A DNA stretch of 28,750 nucleotides from an uncultured Clostridia bacterium (GCA_934675735.1 CAKURR010000025.1:1-28750); one strand, 5' to 3'. Shown: positions 7,350 through 15,736, counted from the stretch's first letter. Numbers and translations are program-made. The notes: a model not told the origin generated them from the sequence alone.

Positions 7350-8501
7350 TCAGCCGTTTGAAATATCCTCGTGCGGCATGAAGCCGCACATCCACTTGCC
7401 GTCCTCCGTCTGCACCATCACATACGCCCACTCGTCGTTGAGACTGCCCAGATAAAAGATTTCCGTCTCGGCCTTGACCGTGCATAGTTTCGCGCGGCTG
7501 ACCAGCGGGTCGTCGGTCAGATACGAATCCCGCTCAAACACGACGGATTGGTCGCCCGGCGCGGCGCGGAAATTGAGTTCCGGCACAGTCGTTCCCTTCG
7601 GCAAGGCGCTTTTTTCAATCCAGCCGAAACGATAGTGATCGGCGGAAATGCTGTATTGAATCAGAATCCAGCCGTCCTTTTGCCCATAGACCTCAATCCA
7701 GCCGTTTGTGCTGACCAGCCCTTTGCCGTTGCCGCTCCGCGCGTATTCCGTCCCCGGGCCGGTATAGACGGGATATTTCTGCCCACCGGTGAACTTGACC
7801 TTCTGCGCCGCAAAGTCGCCGGATTGCAGGTTCGGCGCAATGGTCAGCTTCTCCTTCGCGTCGTCAATCCAAACCGGAAGCGCATTCAGGGACACATAGC
7901 GGATATCGCGCTGAACGGCGCCCTGCACATATCCATGCTCGCCGTTGCCATACTCATAAAAATCCAAGCCGTCATCCGTGACCGTCACGCTAATCAGCGT
8001 CGCTTTATGGTAGTCGGTCAGGCAGAACCCGCCGTTCTGCCAGCTGTAACGCACGCCTTTTTCATAGCTCTCGCCCGCCGAATCCAACTGTGTGACGTAA
8101 AACCACAAACCGTCGTCGTAAACCTGTTTGCCCGTCGGCTGGCCGTATCGATATTCATCCTCCCAGCCTGCCGTGCCGACACCAAACCACGCTTCTTCCT
8201 CGCCTTGCGGCACAGCGCCCGCGTTCTTGAGCCAGTACTTCATTTCGCCATCCACCTCATGATAGCCGACGAGAATCCGCTCGTTCTTTCGATGCACCAG
8301 CGCAAAGCCGTAGTCGCCTTTGGGCGTGCCGCGCACCTCGCAATAATCCTCGAGTTCGTAATCCGGCCAGCGGTTCGCCGTATGCTCGCGCACCTCCCGC
8401 GGCGGCTCGGTCGCAAAATACGGCGAATACGCGCCCGCGACGCAGGCCGACGCAATCAGCGTCATCACGATCGTGCAAATCCATAAGACGATTTTTTTCA
8501 T
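7350..8501 (-). CDS. Secreted SH3-like domain protein
   Basis: A 383-residue exported protein. It has an N-terminal signal sequence (MKKIVLWICTIVMTLIASAC); the Cys near residue 20 is in a poor lipobox context (IASAC), so lipidation is uncertain. Residues about 40-230 form a domain with many aromatic residues and no family I recognise. An SH3b-type segment follows (YPVYTGPGTEYARSGNGKG, NGWIEVYGQKDGWILIQYSI, YRFGWIEKSALP), then a second beta-rich SH3-like region to the end. SH3b domains usually bind cell-wall material. It is a tandem paralog of the gene at 8514-9629, 12 bases away and probably co-transcribed. Confidence 0.82.
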   Translation of the reverse strand: MKKIVLWICTIVMTLIASACVAGAYSPYFATEPPREVREHTANRWPDYELEDYCEVRGTPKGDYGFALVHRKNERILVGYHEVDGEMKYWLKNAGAVPQGEEEAWFGVGTAGWEDEYRYGQPTGKQVYDDGLWFYVTQLDSAGESYEKGVRYSWQNGGFCLTDYHKATLISVTVTDDGLDFYEYGNGEHGYVQGAVQRDIRYVSLNALPVWIDDAKEKLTIAPNLQSGDFAAQKVKFTGGQKYPVYTGPGTEYARSGNGKGLVSTNGWIEVYGQKDGWILIQYSISADHYRFGWIEKSALPKGTTVPELNFRAAPGDQSVVFERDSYLTDDPLVSRAKLCTVKAETEIFYLGSLNDEWAYVMVQTEDGKWMCGFMPHEDISNG

Positions 8502-8513
8502 CCGGCATCCCCC

Positions 8514-9629
8514 TTATCCGTGCGTCAGGCAGTTATTCGGCACAAAGCCCCAGTAATACTTCCCGTCAATCTTCACGGTAATCAATTCCCAATCCGCGCA
8601 GAAATACGCGCGGTGGTTGACCTTCTGCCCGACTTTGAGATGCGCAATCGCCGCGCCGCTTCCCAGCGGATCATCCGTCAGCACGCAATCCGTCGTGATT
8701 TCCTCTTCGGGCTTGTTATTCGGCCAATAATCGTCGATTTGCAGCGTCTCGACCGCCGTGCCCGCGGGCAGCGCGTTGTCGTCAATCCAGCCGATGCGAT
8801 AGTGATTGCCGTCGATGTGATATTGAATCATCAGCCAGCCCTTGTATCGGCCGAACACCTGCACCCAGCCGTTCGTGCCGACCGCCGCCTTGCCGTTTCC
8901 CGCACGCGGATAATCGTTTCCCGGGCCGAGATACACCTTTCGGCTGTGATTCGGCGAAAGCTGCATCACGCGCGCGGGCGGCGTATGCCACTCGGGAATG
9001 TAGACGCAGAACCCGGGCGGCACGGCGTCGGTTTCACGCGCCGCTTGGGCCGTCTGCGGCAGATTTTCGTAGCAGACATAGCGCATATCCGTCAGCAGGT
9101 TCACCGCCGCGTCGCCGTCGGCGAAGTGCAGCGTGCCGTTTTGCTCCACGCGCACACCGTCGTAGGCCGTCAGCCGAAAACCGCCGTTCAACCAATCCTT
9201 GTACAGCGGGTCCCCAATCGGCTCGTTCGGCACATCCGCAAACCACGTATAGGTGACGGCCTTCTGCCCCCCGTTCCCGTCCGTTGCCGAAATCGTGAGA
9301 TTCTGCCCATCCGTTTCAAGCTGCGCGCGCTCGCTCTGCGGCACGGCGTCCTCCGTCGTGAACCAGTCGACCCAGCGCTTCTCGCCGTAGCTGTACTCAT
9401 ATAGATAGCTGATTTGCAGCGCCTGCTTTTCCTCGTGCCGAAACAGAACGAAGGCATACAGCCTGCCGTTTAACGTCATCTCGCTGTAATCCTCGATCAG
9501 CGTCTGCGGATAATGCCGATAGATATCCTGCGCCTGCATGCCGTCCAGCCCCGAGCTGTCGCCGCCGTCGGCCAGCGCGCCCGCCGCTGTCAGCAAAAGC
9601 GCCGCCAGCACAATGCACCACCTTTTCAT
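8514..9629 (-). CDS. Secreted SH3-like domain protein, tandem paralog
   Basis: A 371-residue exported protein with a cleavable signal peptide ending near ALA-DGGD. It shares domain order and spacing with its downstream neighbour: an N-terminal beta-rich domain, then SH3b (YLGPGNDYPRAGNGKA, NGWVQVFGRYKGWLMIQYHI, HYRIGWIDDNALPAG), then a C-terminal beta region ending GKYYWGFVPNNCL. No catalytic motif was seen; a role at the cell surface is inferred from the SH3b family. Its leader (CGCGGAAAGAGGGAGAACC before ATG) closely resembles that of the third paralog at 21998-22819, which argues that the genes arose by duplication. Confidence 0.82.
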   Translation of the reverse strand: MKRWCIVLAALLLTAAGALADGGDSSGLDGMQAQDIYRHYPQTLIEDYSEMTLNGRLYAFVLFRHEEKQALQISYLYEYSYGEKRWVDWFTTEDAVPQSERAQLETDGQNLTISATDGNGGQKAVTYTWFADVPNEPIGDPLYKDWLNGGFRLTAYDGVRVEQNGTLHFADGDAAVNLLTDMRYVCYENLPQTAQAARETDAVPPGFCVYIPEWHTPPARVMQLSPNHSRKVYLGPGNDYPRAGNGKAAVGTNGWVQVFGRYKGWLMIQYHIDGNHYRIGWIDDNALPAGTAVETLQIDDYWPNNKPEEEITTDCVLTDDPLGSGAAIAHLKVGQKVNHRAYFCADWELITVKIDGKYYWGFVPNNCLTHG

Positions 9630-9657
9630 GGTTCTCCCTCTTTCCGCGCGCAGAAAC

Positions 9658-9697
9658 GCCGCGCTTCTTTCTGCCTATAAGACGAGAGAAACGCGGC
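9658..9697. promoter_or_regulatory. Hairpin between the XRE-desulfoferrodoxin gene and the SH3 gene pair
   Basis: GCCGCGCTTCT (9658-9668) pairs with AGAAACGCGGC (9687-9697) over 11 positions with one mismatch. There is no T-run on the minus strand, so it could be a leader structure or attenuator rather than a full terminator. No convincing promoter was found in the 95-base gap. Confidence 0.4.
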
Positions 9698-9724
9698 ATT
9701 TGTTTCATGTTTTTTCCAATTTTT

Positions 9725-10258
9725 TTATTTTTGTCTGCACGTGTACAGCTTGCCCTCGCTGCACCCGACATACCACGTTGCATGCGGCATTTTCGGCATG
9801 CGCAATTCCGCGTTTTGTTCGGGATAGAGCCGCACGAGCAGCACGCGTTCCATGCCGACGCACGCGACAAAGCGGATGAAATGCGCCTTCGTCATCGGGT
9901 GATTCAGCGTGACATACCATTCGCCGTCCATCTCTTCGACGTGAAGCGCGTGCGCTTCGTCGCACGGCTGCGCCTCCATCGCCTCGAGCTTTCTGCCGCA
10001 GCAGGCGATTTCCGCGCCGCCCGCCGCGGTGAGAATATTGCCGCACGCGGGGCAGGTATAAAACCGAATCTTTTTCATATTGCCTCCGTCCTTTTCCTTC
10101 TCGTTTCGCTTTCCGCTGAGGAGGCTGGTCAAATCCGTGCCGAGCGCGTCGGATAAATCGGGCAGCAGCGACACATCCGGAAAGCCCTGTGCGCACTCCC
10201 ATTTGGAGATGGTTTTCGGCTCGACGCCGAGCTTTTCCGCCAGCTGTTTTTGGGTCAT
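9725..10258 (-). CDS. XRE regulator fused to a desulfoferrodoxin-like module
   Basis: Residues 1-50 are a Cro/CI-type helix-turn-helix (EKLGVEPKTISKWECAQGF). Residues 61-177 resemble a two-domain superoxide reductase. A desulforedoxin-like centre has C69-x2-C72 and C86-C87-G. The catalytic-type core has H103, H120 and H126 in the contexts EAHALHVEE and NHPMTKAHFIRF, and C166. Desulfoferrodoxin normally ends with C-x2-H; here the matching position 169 is Gly (CSEG), so one of the four iron-binding His is missing. That favours redox or metal sensing over catalysis, by inference. The start is suspect: ATG 10258 lacks a ribosome binding site and removes helix 1 of the HTH domain, which lies upstream out of frame (see 10259-10311). 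Confidence 0.8.
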   Translation of the reverse strand: MTQKQLAEKLGVEPKTISKWECAQGFPDVSLLPDLSDALGTDLTSLLSGKRNEKEKDGGNMKKIRFYTCPACGNILTAAGGAEIACCGRKLEAMEAQPCDEAHALHVEEMDGEWYVTLNHPMTKAHFIRFVACVGMERVLLVRLYPEQNAELRMPKMPHATWYVGCSEGKLYTCRQK

Positions 10259-10311
10259 CTGCTTTTCAAGGCGCAGTTTTGGATGAGCGCGCCCGCTTTC
10301 TGCAAATCCAT
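10259..10311 (-). other. Out-of-frame N-terminal segment of the XRE-desulfoferrodoxin gene
   Basis: ATG 10311, preceded by GAGGAGG about 12 bases away, encodes MDLQKAGALIQN and then leaves frame, stopping at the TGA that overlaps ATG 10258. Adding one A to the AAAA run on the minus strand (10280-10277) would read MDLQKAGALIQKLRLEKQMTQ. That is a complete HTH N-terminus joined in frame to the downstream protein. It is a single-base deletion or a homopolymer sequencing error. Confidence 0.75.
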
Positions 10312-10347
10312 ATTCTTTTTTCGCCTCCTCACAGGGAGCATGATAGC

Positions 10348-10395
10348 AAAAAAGGACGCGCAGGGCAATCCACGCTTCGTGGAGTGTGCGCGTCC
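10348..10395 (-). terminator. Rho-independent terminator downstream of era
   Basis: GGACGCGCA (10354-10362) pairs with TGCGCGTCC (10387-10395), with an inner CCACG/CGTGG stem. On the minus strand six T residues follow at 10353-10348. It ends the transcript coming from era about 320 bases upstream. The 402-base gap 10312-10713 holds this terminator and repeats, with no credible gene. Confidence 0.75.
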
Positions 10396-10564
10396 CGGGG
10401 ACACGTTGGAGGGCTTTGCCCCCAAGTCCGGGAAACTCGCATAGGGGCGCTGTCCTCTGCCTGCGGCAGACGCGCCCGTTTCACGAACGCCGTTCCGGCT
10501 CCTTGCGATTTCCGATTTCCGCCATGCTTTTTCCCGCACAGCGGCGCATGGCTCCAATCCCCCG

Positions 10565-10620
10565 CCAAGAACCCGGGGTTCTTGGATTTCCCGCTTCATT
10601 TATCGCGCTGCGATAAATGA
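10565..10620. repeat. Intergenic palindromic repeat, family A, copy 3 (SL2 and SL3)
   Basis: SL2 pairs CCAAGAACCC with GGGTTCTTGG (10565-10585). SL3 pairs TCATTTATCGC with GCGATAAATGA (10596-10620). No SL1 adjoins it, but an isolated SL1-like GGGCTTTGCCC lies at 10411-10421. Confidence 0.7.
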
Positions 10621-10635
10621 ATAATCCATCTGTTC

Positions 10636-10681
10636 AAACCGCTGCGAAGCGAAGAGGGGGCAGGGGATGAAATTCCCTGCC
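10636..10681. repeat. Intergenic palindromic repeat, family B, copy 2
   Basis: The lead-in CAAACCGCTGCGAAGCGAAG is followed by GGCAGGG/CCCTGCC (10659-10681). It matches the arrangement at 5954-6000. Confidence 0.55.
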
Positions 10682-10713
10682 GAAACATAGGGCGGCACCC
10701 CATCGTTCTCCTG

Positions 10714-11616
10714 TTAATTGCTCTCGTAGCCCAGCGTGCGCAAGTCGTCCATGCGGTTGCGCCAGTCCTCGCGAACCTTGACCCAGAGCTGAAGATTCAC
10801 CTTCGTGCCCAGCAGGTTTTCGATGTCGCGCCGCGCTTCCGCGCCGATGGTGCGCAGCATCGCGCCCTGCTTGCCGATGATGATGCCCTTGTGGCTCGCG
10901 CGCTCGCAGTAAATCGTCGCGTGAATCTCGGTCAGGTTGTCGCTCAGCTTGTTGATGGCCATCATCTCCACGCCGATGCCGTGCGGCACTTCCTCGCGCA
11001 GATGCAGCAGCGCCTTTTCGCGGATGATTTCCGCGCAGATCTGGCGTTCGGGCTGGTCGGTCATCATGTCGTCGGGGAAGTATTTCGGCCCCTCCGGCAG
11101 ATAAGAGACAATCAGCTTTTTCAGCTCGTCCATGCCCTTGCCCGTGCGCGCGCTGATGGGCACAATCGCGTCGTAACCCGCCTCGGCGAAGGACTGAATC
11201 GCCGCCATCAGCCGCGCTTCCTCCACGATATCCGTCTTGTTGAGCACCAGAATCTTCTTGACCTTGCGGGCGCTCATCTCTTCGACAATCGCGCGGTCCT
11301 GCGGGCCGATTTCGTTTGCATCCACCAGCACCAGCAGCACGTCGATGCCGTCCATCGCGTCCTGCACGCTCTTGACCATGTATTCGCCCAGACGCGTGCG
11401 CGGCTTATGCAGGCCCGGCGTATCGAGGAAAACAATCTGCCAATCCTTATCCGTCGCCACGCCCATGATGCGGTTGCGCGTCGTCTGCGGGCGGTTGGAA
11501 ACGATGGCGACCTTCTCGCCGACCATCGCGTTCATCATGGTGGATTTGCCGACGTTCGGGCGGCCGACAATCGCGGCGAAGCCCGAAAGAAATTTCGCTG
11601 TATTTTCGTTTTTCAC
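10714..11616 (-). CDS. era: GTPase Era
   Basis: A 300-residue GTPase required for 16S rRNA maturation and 30S subunit assembly. It shows G1 GRPNVGKS (18-25), the G2-region PQTTRNR (43-49), G3 DTPG (65-68), G4 NKTD (126-129) and G5 SARTG. A C-terminal KH RNA-binding domain carries GIIIGKQGAMLRTIG. The length is normal. It starts at GTG 11616 with AGGG about 8 bases upstream. It is the last gene of the yqfC operon and is 55 bases after cdd. recO, which often follows era in Firmicutes, is not here. Confidence 0.97.
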   Translation of the reverse strand: MKNENTAKFLSGFAAIVGRPNVGKSTMMNAMVGEKVAIVSNRPQTTRNRIMGVATDKDWQIVFLDTPGLHKPRTRLGEYMVKSVQDAMDGIDVLLVLVDANEIGPQDRAIVEEMSARKVKKILVLNKTDIVEEARLMAAIQSFAEAGYDAIVPISARTGKGMDELKKLIVSYLPEGPKYFPDDMMTDQPERQICAEIIREKALLHLREEVPHGIGVEMMAINKLSDNLTEIHATIYCERASHKGIIIGKQGAMLRTIGAEARRDIENLLGTKVNLQLWVKVREDWRNRMDDLRTLGYESN

Positions 11617-11648
11617 TGTTCTTTCCCTTCATGTCATGGGGATCTTAT

Positions 11649-11661
11649 GGGGCGCTGCCCC
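11649..11661. repeat. Family A repeat, SL1 only
   Basis: GGGGC-GCT-GCCCC in the cdd-era gap is identical in sequence to SL1 of the copy at 17222. Confidence 0.55.
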
Positions 11662-11671
11662 AACGTCCCCC

Positions 11672-12061
11672 TTACTTCCCCAGCGACGACGGGCCGAAGC
11701 CGTGCGGCAGCAGGTCGGAGAGCGGCGCACGCTCCACGTTGCCGTCCCACGTCACCAGAACCTCCAGCTCCGGCGCGAACTCGTAGAGCGACTGACGGCA
11801 TGCGCCGCACGGATACGGCGCAGACCCGCTCGACGCAATCGCGATTTTTGTGAATCGGCGATAGCCCTCGCTCACGGCCTTCACCAGCGCGGTGCGCTCG
11901 GCGCAGAGCGTGTTGCCGTAGGCCGCGTTCTCGATGTTGCAGCCGGTGAACACCCTGCCATCCTCCGTCAGCAGCGCCGCGCCGACGGCATAACCCGAAT
12001 ACGGCACATAGGCGTTCCTGCGCGCATCCAGCGCCAGCTCAAGCAGCTTTTCATCCGTCAT
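11672..12061 (-). CDS. cdd: Cytidine deaminase
   Basis: A 129-residue homotetrameric-class cytidine deaminase that converts cytidine and deoxycytidine to (deoxy)uridine in pyrimidine salvage. It has the proton-shuttle Glu in CAE (residues 53-55) and the zinc ligands C53, C85 and C88 (PCGACRQ). The substrate-binding segments VGAALL and GCNIENAAYG are also present. ATG 12061 follows GAGGAG by about 8 bases, and that site lies within the end of ybeY. In B. subtilis the order is ybeY-dgkA-cdd-era; dgkA is absent here. Confidence 0.96.
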   Translation of the reverse strand: MTDEKLLELALDARRNAYVPYSGYAVGAALLTEDGRVFTGCNIENAAYGNTLCAERTALVKAVSEGYRRFTKIAIASSGSAPYPCGACRQSLYEFAPELEVLVTWDGNVERAPLSDLLPHGFGPSSLGK

Positions 12062-12066
12062 GTTCG

Positions 12067-12567
12067 TTACTCCTCTCTGGTCAGCCCGATGGAGGCGAGC
12101 GCCTTTTCTTCCATCGCGCGCATCACAGGCTTGTCCTCGTCGGTCATGTGATCGTACCCCATCAGGTGAAACAGGCCGTGCGTGAGCAGATAGCCGCATT
12201 CGCGCCGCTCGCTGTGGCCGTATTCCGCTGCCTGCGCGCGCACGTGATCCATCGAAATCACAATGTCGCCGATGGCGCACGCATCCGTGTCGGGGTCAAA
12301 TTCCTCCCGCAGCAGCGCTTCGCACGCGCCCGCCGTCTTTCCCTTGGGATAATTCACCGTCGGGAAGGAGAGCACGTCCGTCGCGGCGTCCTTGCCGCGC
12401 TGCTCGCGGTTGATTGCGCGAATTTCGTCGTCGTCCACCACGCGGATGAACACGGACAGCGGCAGCGTCACGCCCTCCGCCTGCTGCGCCGCGCGGGAAC
12501 AGGTCTGCATCAGCTCGCGGGTCTTGTCGTCGAGCAGATGCTTTTCGTCTTCAAATTCGAGAATCAT
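12067..12567 (-). CDS. ybeY: Endoribonuclease YbeY / rRNA maturation factor
   Basis: A 166-residue metallo-endoribonuclease acting in 16S rRNA 3'-end maturation and 70S quality control. The zinc motif HGLFHLMGYDH is at residues 130-140, giving H130, H134 and H140. The family segments INREQRGKDAATDVLSFP and IGDIVISMD precede it. The length is typical. It starts in an ATGA overlap with the pgpH stop, so translation is coupled. Confidence 0.96.
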   Translation of the reverse strand: MILEFEDEKHLLDDKTRELMQTCSRAAQQAEGVTLPLSVFIRVVDDDEIRAINREQRGKDAATDVLSFPTVNYPKGKTAGACEALLREEFDPDTDACAIGDIVISMDHVRAQAAEYGHSERRECGYLLTHGLFHLMGYDHMTDEDKPVMRAMEEKALASIGLTREE

Positions 12568-14735
12568 GGTTTTTCCTCCGTCTTTTGCGCCGCCTGCTTC
12601 TGCGCGCTGTGGTGCTGCGCGCGGCTCAAATCCACACTGGGATATTCGATGCGCTCGTGGAAAACACCTTGCAGCACCGTTTCAAACGCCGAACAGATTT
12701 TGCCGATGTCGCGGAAAGTCAGCGTGCATTCGTCGAGCTGGCCGTCCTCCATCTTGCCGCGCACCAGCTTGCGGATGAGCGCGGATATCTTCTCCTGCGT
12801 CGGGTCGGGCAGAGCGCGCACGGCGGCCTCCACCGTGTCGCTGAGCATCAGAATCGCAGCTTCGGCGGTCTGCGGCTTCGGGCCGTCGTAGCGGAAATCG
12901 CGGATATCCACGTTCTCCTCGCCGAGCATCTTGACCGCCTTCGCGTAGAAATACATGACGGGCGTGTCGCCGTGGTGCTGGCGAATCATGTCGATAATCG
13001 GCTCGGGCAGGCGGTGCTTGCGCGCCAGCTCCACGCCGTCGCGGGTGTGCTCGGTCAGAATCGCGGTGGAAACGCGCGGGTCGGTCTTGTCGTGCGGGTT
13101 TTCGCCCATCTGGTTTTCCTTAAAATACATCGGGCGGATGAGCTTTCCGATGTCGTGGTAATATGCGCCGACGCGGGCCAGCAGCGCGTTCGCGCCGACC
13201 GCCTCCGCCGCGGCCTCCGCCAGATTCGCGACGACCATTGAGTGATGATACGTGCCCGGCGTCTCAATCATCAGCCGACGCAGAAGCGGCTGATTCGGGT
13301 TGGAAAGCTCGATGAGCTTGGAGGGCGTGACGAGGTTGAACGCCGTCTCCAAAATCGGCTGCAGGCCGACGCAGAGCACGGCGGAAACCACCGCACCGCC
13401 GACGGCGTAGGCCAAATCCGTCCACACGCCGCTCATGTCGCTGGATGTCAGCGCGCGGACGCAGAGCAGAATGCCGAAATTCACCAGCCCGACGACCAGC
13501 CCGCTGACCACGACCATCACGCGGGTCGTGTTTTTGCGCAGCATGTAGATGGCAGCCAGCCCGCCCAGCGAGCAGGTCAGCAGCACGCTGAGCGTCTGTG
13601 AGGTGACCAGCCCCGTGCCCTTGGCCGTCAGCAGGGTGATAATCAGGGTCAGCGCCATGTTGGCCACGTAAGCCGGCCGCGTGCCCAGCAGGTTGACCAC
13701 CAGCATCGCGCCCAGCGCGACGGGCATCGCGTTGATGTTGAGGTATTCGCCCATCAGCAGGCACAGCAGTACGGTCAGCACGCCCGCAATCAGCAGCACC
13801 AGCGCGCTCGAGCCCATCTTGAGCATCGGCTTGGCGAACAGATAGGCGTAGAGATACGTGCCCGCGAGAATCAGCGCCAGCGTCGCCGCCGCGCCGATGT
13901 AGAGCGGGTAGTCAAAGCTGTTGCCCTCCAGCAATCCGAGGGAATCGAGCACCGCAATCTGTTCGGCCGTCACTCGGTCGCCCTTGACCACGATGTTCTG
14001 GTCCTGCTTATAGACCGTCGGCTCGACCGCGTCGCTGGCCTTCTGGCGGTTTTCCTCCGTCGCTTCCTGGTCGATGAGCATGTTGGCCTTCAGGCAGGCG
14101 CGCAGCGTCGGTATCGCCACATTATACCACAAATCCGTCCGCGTGTTGTAGGAGACGATTTGCTGAATGTTGTTGATGGCGTCGTTAATCTGGCCCTCGG
14201 TGATGGTGGAGACCAGCGTCGTCCGCGTAGCGGAAACAAGCGACTGATATAGGCTTTCAAAGTCGCTTTCGGCGGTGTTCATCAGCGTACGGAGCTGATA
14301 GTTGCTCAGCGACAGCCGCGTCACCAGGCCGGAAGCCTGCGCATAATCCGCATCGCCGAACGAGCCGCCCTCTTCGCCCCACGAGGTGCGAATCTGCTCG
14401 CCCAGCTCGCGGACGGCGCGCAGCTCGGAAAACACCGCGTCCATATCGGAAAGCACCGTGTCGGAGACCGTGTCGTCCTTGTAATAGACGGGGGAAACCG
14501 CGTCCGCCGCGGCCTGTCTGCGCCGCTCGGTCGTCATTTCATCGACGATATCCTTGCTGGCGGTAATCGTCTTGGGCGCGACGTCGCCCACGCTCAAATC
14601 ATACTGCTCGGGCGAAATCGCCAGCAGGCAGATGGCCAGCAGAATCAGGTACGTCGCCGCCGCAAACAGGCCCTGCTGCACGCGAAGGCTCAGGCTGTCA
14701 ATCCATTTGCGGGCGCTCTTGCGCGTAACGTCCAT
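12564..14735 (-). CDS. pgpH: PgpH-type 7TMR-HD membrane phosphodiesterase
   Basis: A 723-residue membrane protein of the 7TMR-HDED family, whose characterised Firmicutes members hydrolyse cyclic di-AMP. It has an N-terminal membrane anchor near residues 20-40 and a large extracellular 7TMR-HDED domain. Seven transmembrane helices follow between about 270 and 470. The cytoplasmic HD domain has HHSMVVANLAEAAAE and the metal pair HD in YYHDIGK near residue 525. The C-terminal tail is rich in Gln and Lys. The frame opens earlier, but ATG 14735 has GGAGG 9 bases upstream. It overlaps the phoH end by 38 bases and ybeY by 4. Confidence 0.93.
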   Translation of the reverse strand: MDVTRKSARKWIDSLSLRVQQGLFAAATYLILLAICLLAISPEQYDLSVGDVAPKTITASKDIVDEMTTERRRQAAADAVSPVYYKDDTVSDTVLSDMDAVFSELRAVRELGEQIRTSWGEEGGSFGDADYAQASGLVTRLSLSNYQLRTLMNTAESDFESLYQSLVSATRTTLVSTITEGQINDAINNIQQIVSYNTRTDLWYNVAIPTLRACLKANMLIDQEATEENRQKASDAVEPTVYKQDQNIVVKGDRVTAEQIAVLDSLGLLEGNSFDYPLYIGAAATLALILAGTYLYAYLFAKPMLKMGSSALVLLIAGVLTVLLCLLMGEYLNINAMPVALGAMLVVNLLGTRPAYVANMALTLIITLLTAKGTGLVTSQTLSVLLTCSLGGLAAIYMLRKNTTRVMVVVSGLVVGLVNFGILLCVRALTSSDMSGVWTDLAYAVGGAVVSAVLCVGLQPILETAFNLVTPSKLIELSNPNQPLLRRLMIETPGTYHHSMVVANLAEAAAEAVGANALLARVGAYYHDIGKLIRPMYFKENQMGENPHDKTDPRVSTAILTEHTRDGVELARKHRLPEPIIDMIRQHHGDTPVMYFYAKAVKMLGEENVDIRDFRYDGPKPQTAEAAILMLSDTVEAAVRALPDPTQEKISALIRKLVRGKMEDGQLDECTLTFRDIGKICSAFETVLQGVFHERIEYPSVDLSRAQHHSAQKQAAQKTEEKP

Positions 14736-15708
14736 CGCTCCATTCCTCCTTTGCGCGGGCGGCATGCTCGTCGTAGGCGCGCACGATGGCCTGCACCAGC
14801 TCGTGGCGAACCACGTCGTGATGCGTCAGCCGCTGCACGCTGATATCCTCCACACCTTCAAGCACTTCAACCGCCTCGGTCAGGCCGCTCCGCTTGCCGC
14901 GCGGCAGGTCGATCTGCGAGGGATCGCCCGTCACGACGATGCGCGAGCGGAAGCCCATGCGCGTCAAAAACATCTTCATCTGCTCGGTGGTGGTGTTCTG
15001 CGCCTCGTCGAGGATGATGAATGCGTCGGAAAGCGTGCGGCCGCGCATATACGCCAGCGGCGCAACCTCAATCACGCCTCGCTCCTGCATGCGCTGGCAG
15101 GTCTCCGCGCCGAGCATGTCAAACATCGCGTCATACAGCGGGCGCAGATAGGGATCAACCTTCTGGTTGAGGTCGCCGGGCAGGAAGCCCAGCTTTTCGC
15201 CCGCCTCCACCGCCGGACGGGTCAGCACGATGCGCTCGACCTCCTTGCTCTTAAGCGCGGAGACGGCCATCGCCATTGCCAGATACGTTTTGCCCGTGCC
15301 CGCCGGGCCGACACCGAAGGTAAGCGTGTGGCGGCGAATCGCGCGCACGTATTCCTGCTGGCCCAGCGTCTTGCAGCGGATGGGTCGGCCGCGGAAAGTC
15401 GTCGCCACGATTTCGCCGTACAGGTTATCCAGCCGATCCAGCTCGCCCTTTTCCAGCAGTCCGACGGCGTACTGCACCACCGCCGTATCCACGCGCTCGC
15501 CCTTCTCGGCCAGCGCGAAGAGCTTTTTCAAAATCTCGCGGGCGCTGTCCACATTCCGCTCGTCCGCGCCCTCCACCACGACGTCGCCGCCGCGCAGGGC
15601 CACATGCACATGCATCAGTTTTTCCAGCAGGCAGACGTTTTCGTCCCCCGTGCCGAACAGGTTTTGCAAAGCCCCGGATGCCGAGGCCAATCTCTGATCC
15701 TCTGCCAA
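14698..15708 (-). CDS. phoH: PhoH family ATPase
   Basis: A 336-residue PhoH-like P-loop ATPase, with an N-terminal segment (ALQNLFGTGDENVCLLE) typical of the Firmicutes PhoH/YlaK group. Walker A is GPAGTGKT, Walker B is FIILDEAQN, and a superfamily-1-like VVTGDPSQIDLP follows. RNA-related roles are proposed for the family, but the substrate is not settled. I chose TTG 15708 because GGGAGG lies 8 bases upstream and the family N-terminus starts there. The longer frame back to 15810 overlaps yqfD and looks non-homologous. Confidence 0.94.
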   Translation of the reverse strand: MAEDQRLASASGALQNLFGTGDENVCLLEKLMHVHVALRGGDVVVEGADERNVDSAREILKKLFALAEKGERVDTAVVQYAVGLLEKGELDRLDNLYGEIVATTFRGRPIRCKTLGQQEYVRAIRRHTLTFGVGPAGTGKTYLAMAMAVSALKSKEVERIVLTRPAVEAGEKLGFLPGDLNQKVDPYLRPLYDAMFDMLGAETCQRMQERGVIEVAPLAYMRGRTLSDAFIILDEAQNTTTEQMKMFLTRMGFRSRIVVTGDPSQIDLPRGKRSGLTEAVEVLEGVEDISVQRLTHHDVVRHELVQAIVRAYDEHAARAKEEWSDGRYAQERPQMD

Positions 15709-15736
15709 AGAAGCAGTCCTCCCACGCCCCGAAGGG

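Noticed and set aside
10259..10311. Programmed -1 frameshift to make the full XRE-desulfoferrodoxin protein
   Set aside because: The site CCAAAAC is not a canonical slippery heptamer, and no downstream structure was recognised. A one-base deletion or sequencing error is simpler.
10891..11853. Long plus-strand frame opposite era
   Set aside because: Same shadow pattern (His/Arg-rich, no motifs). The minus strand encodes all the Era motifs.
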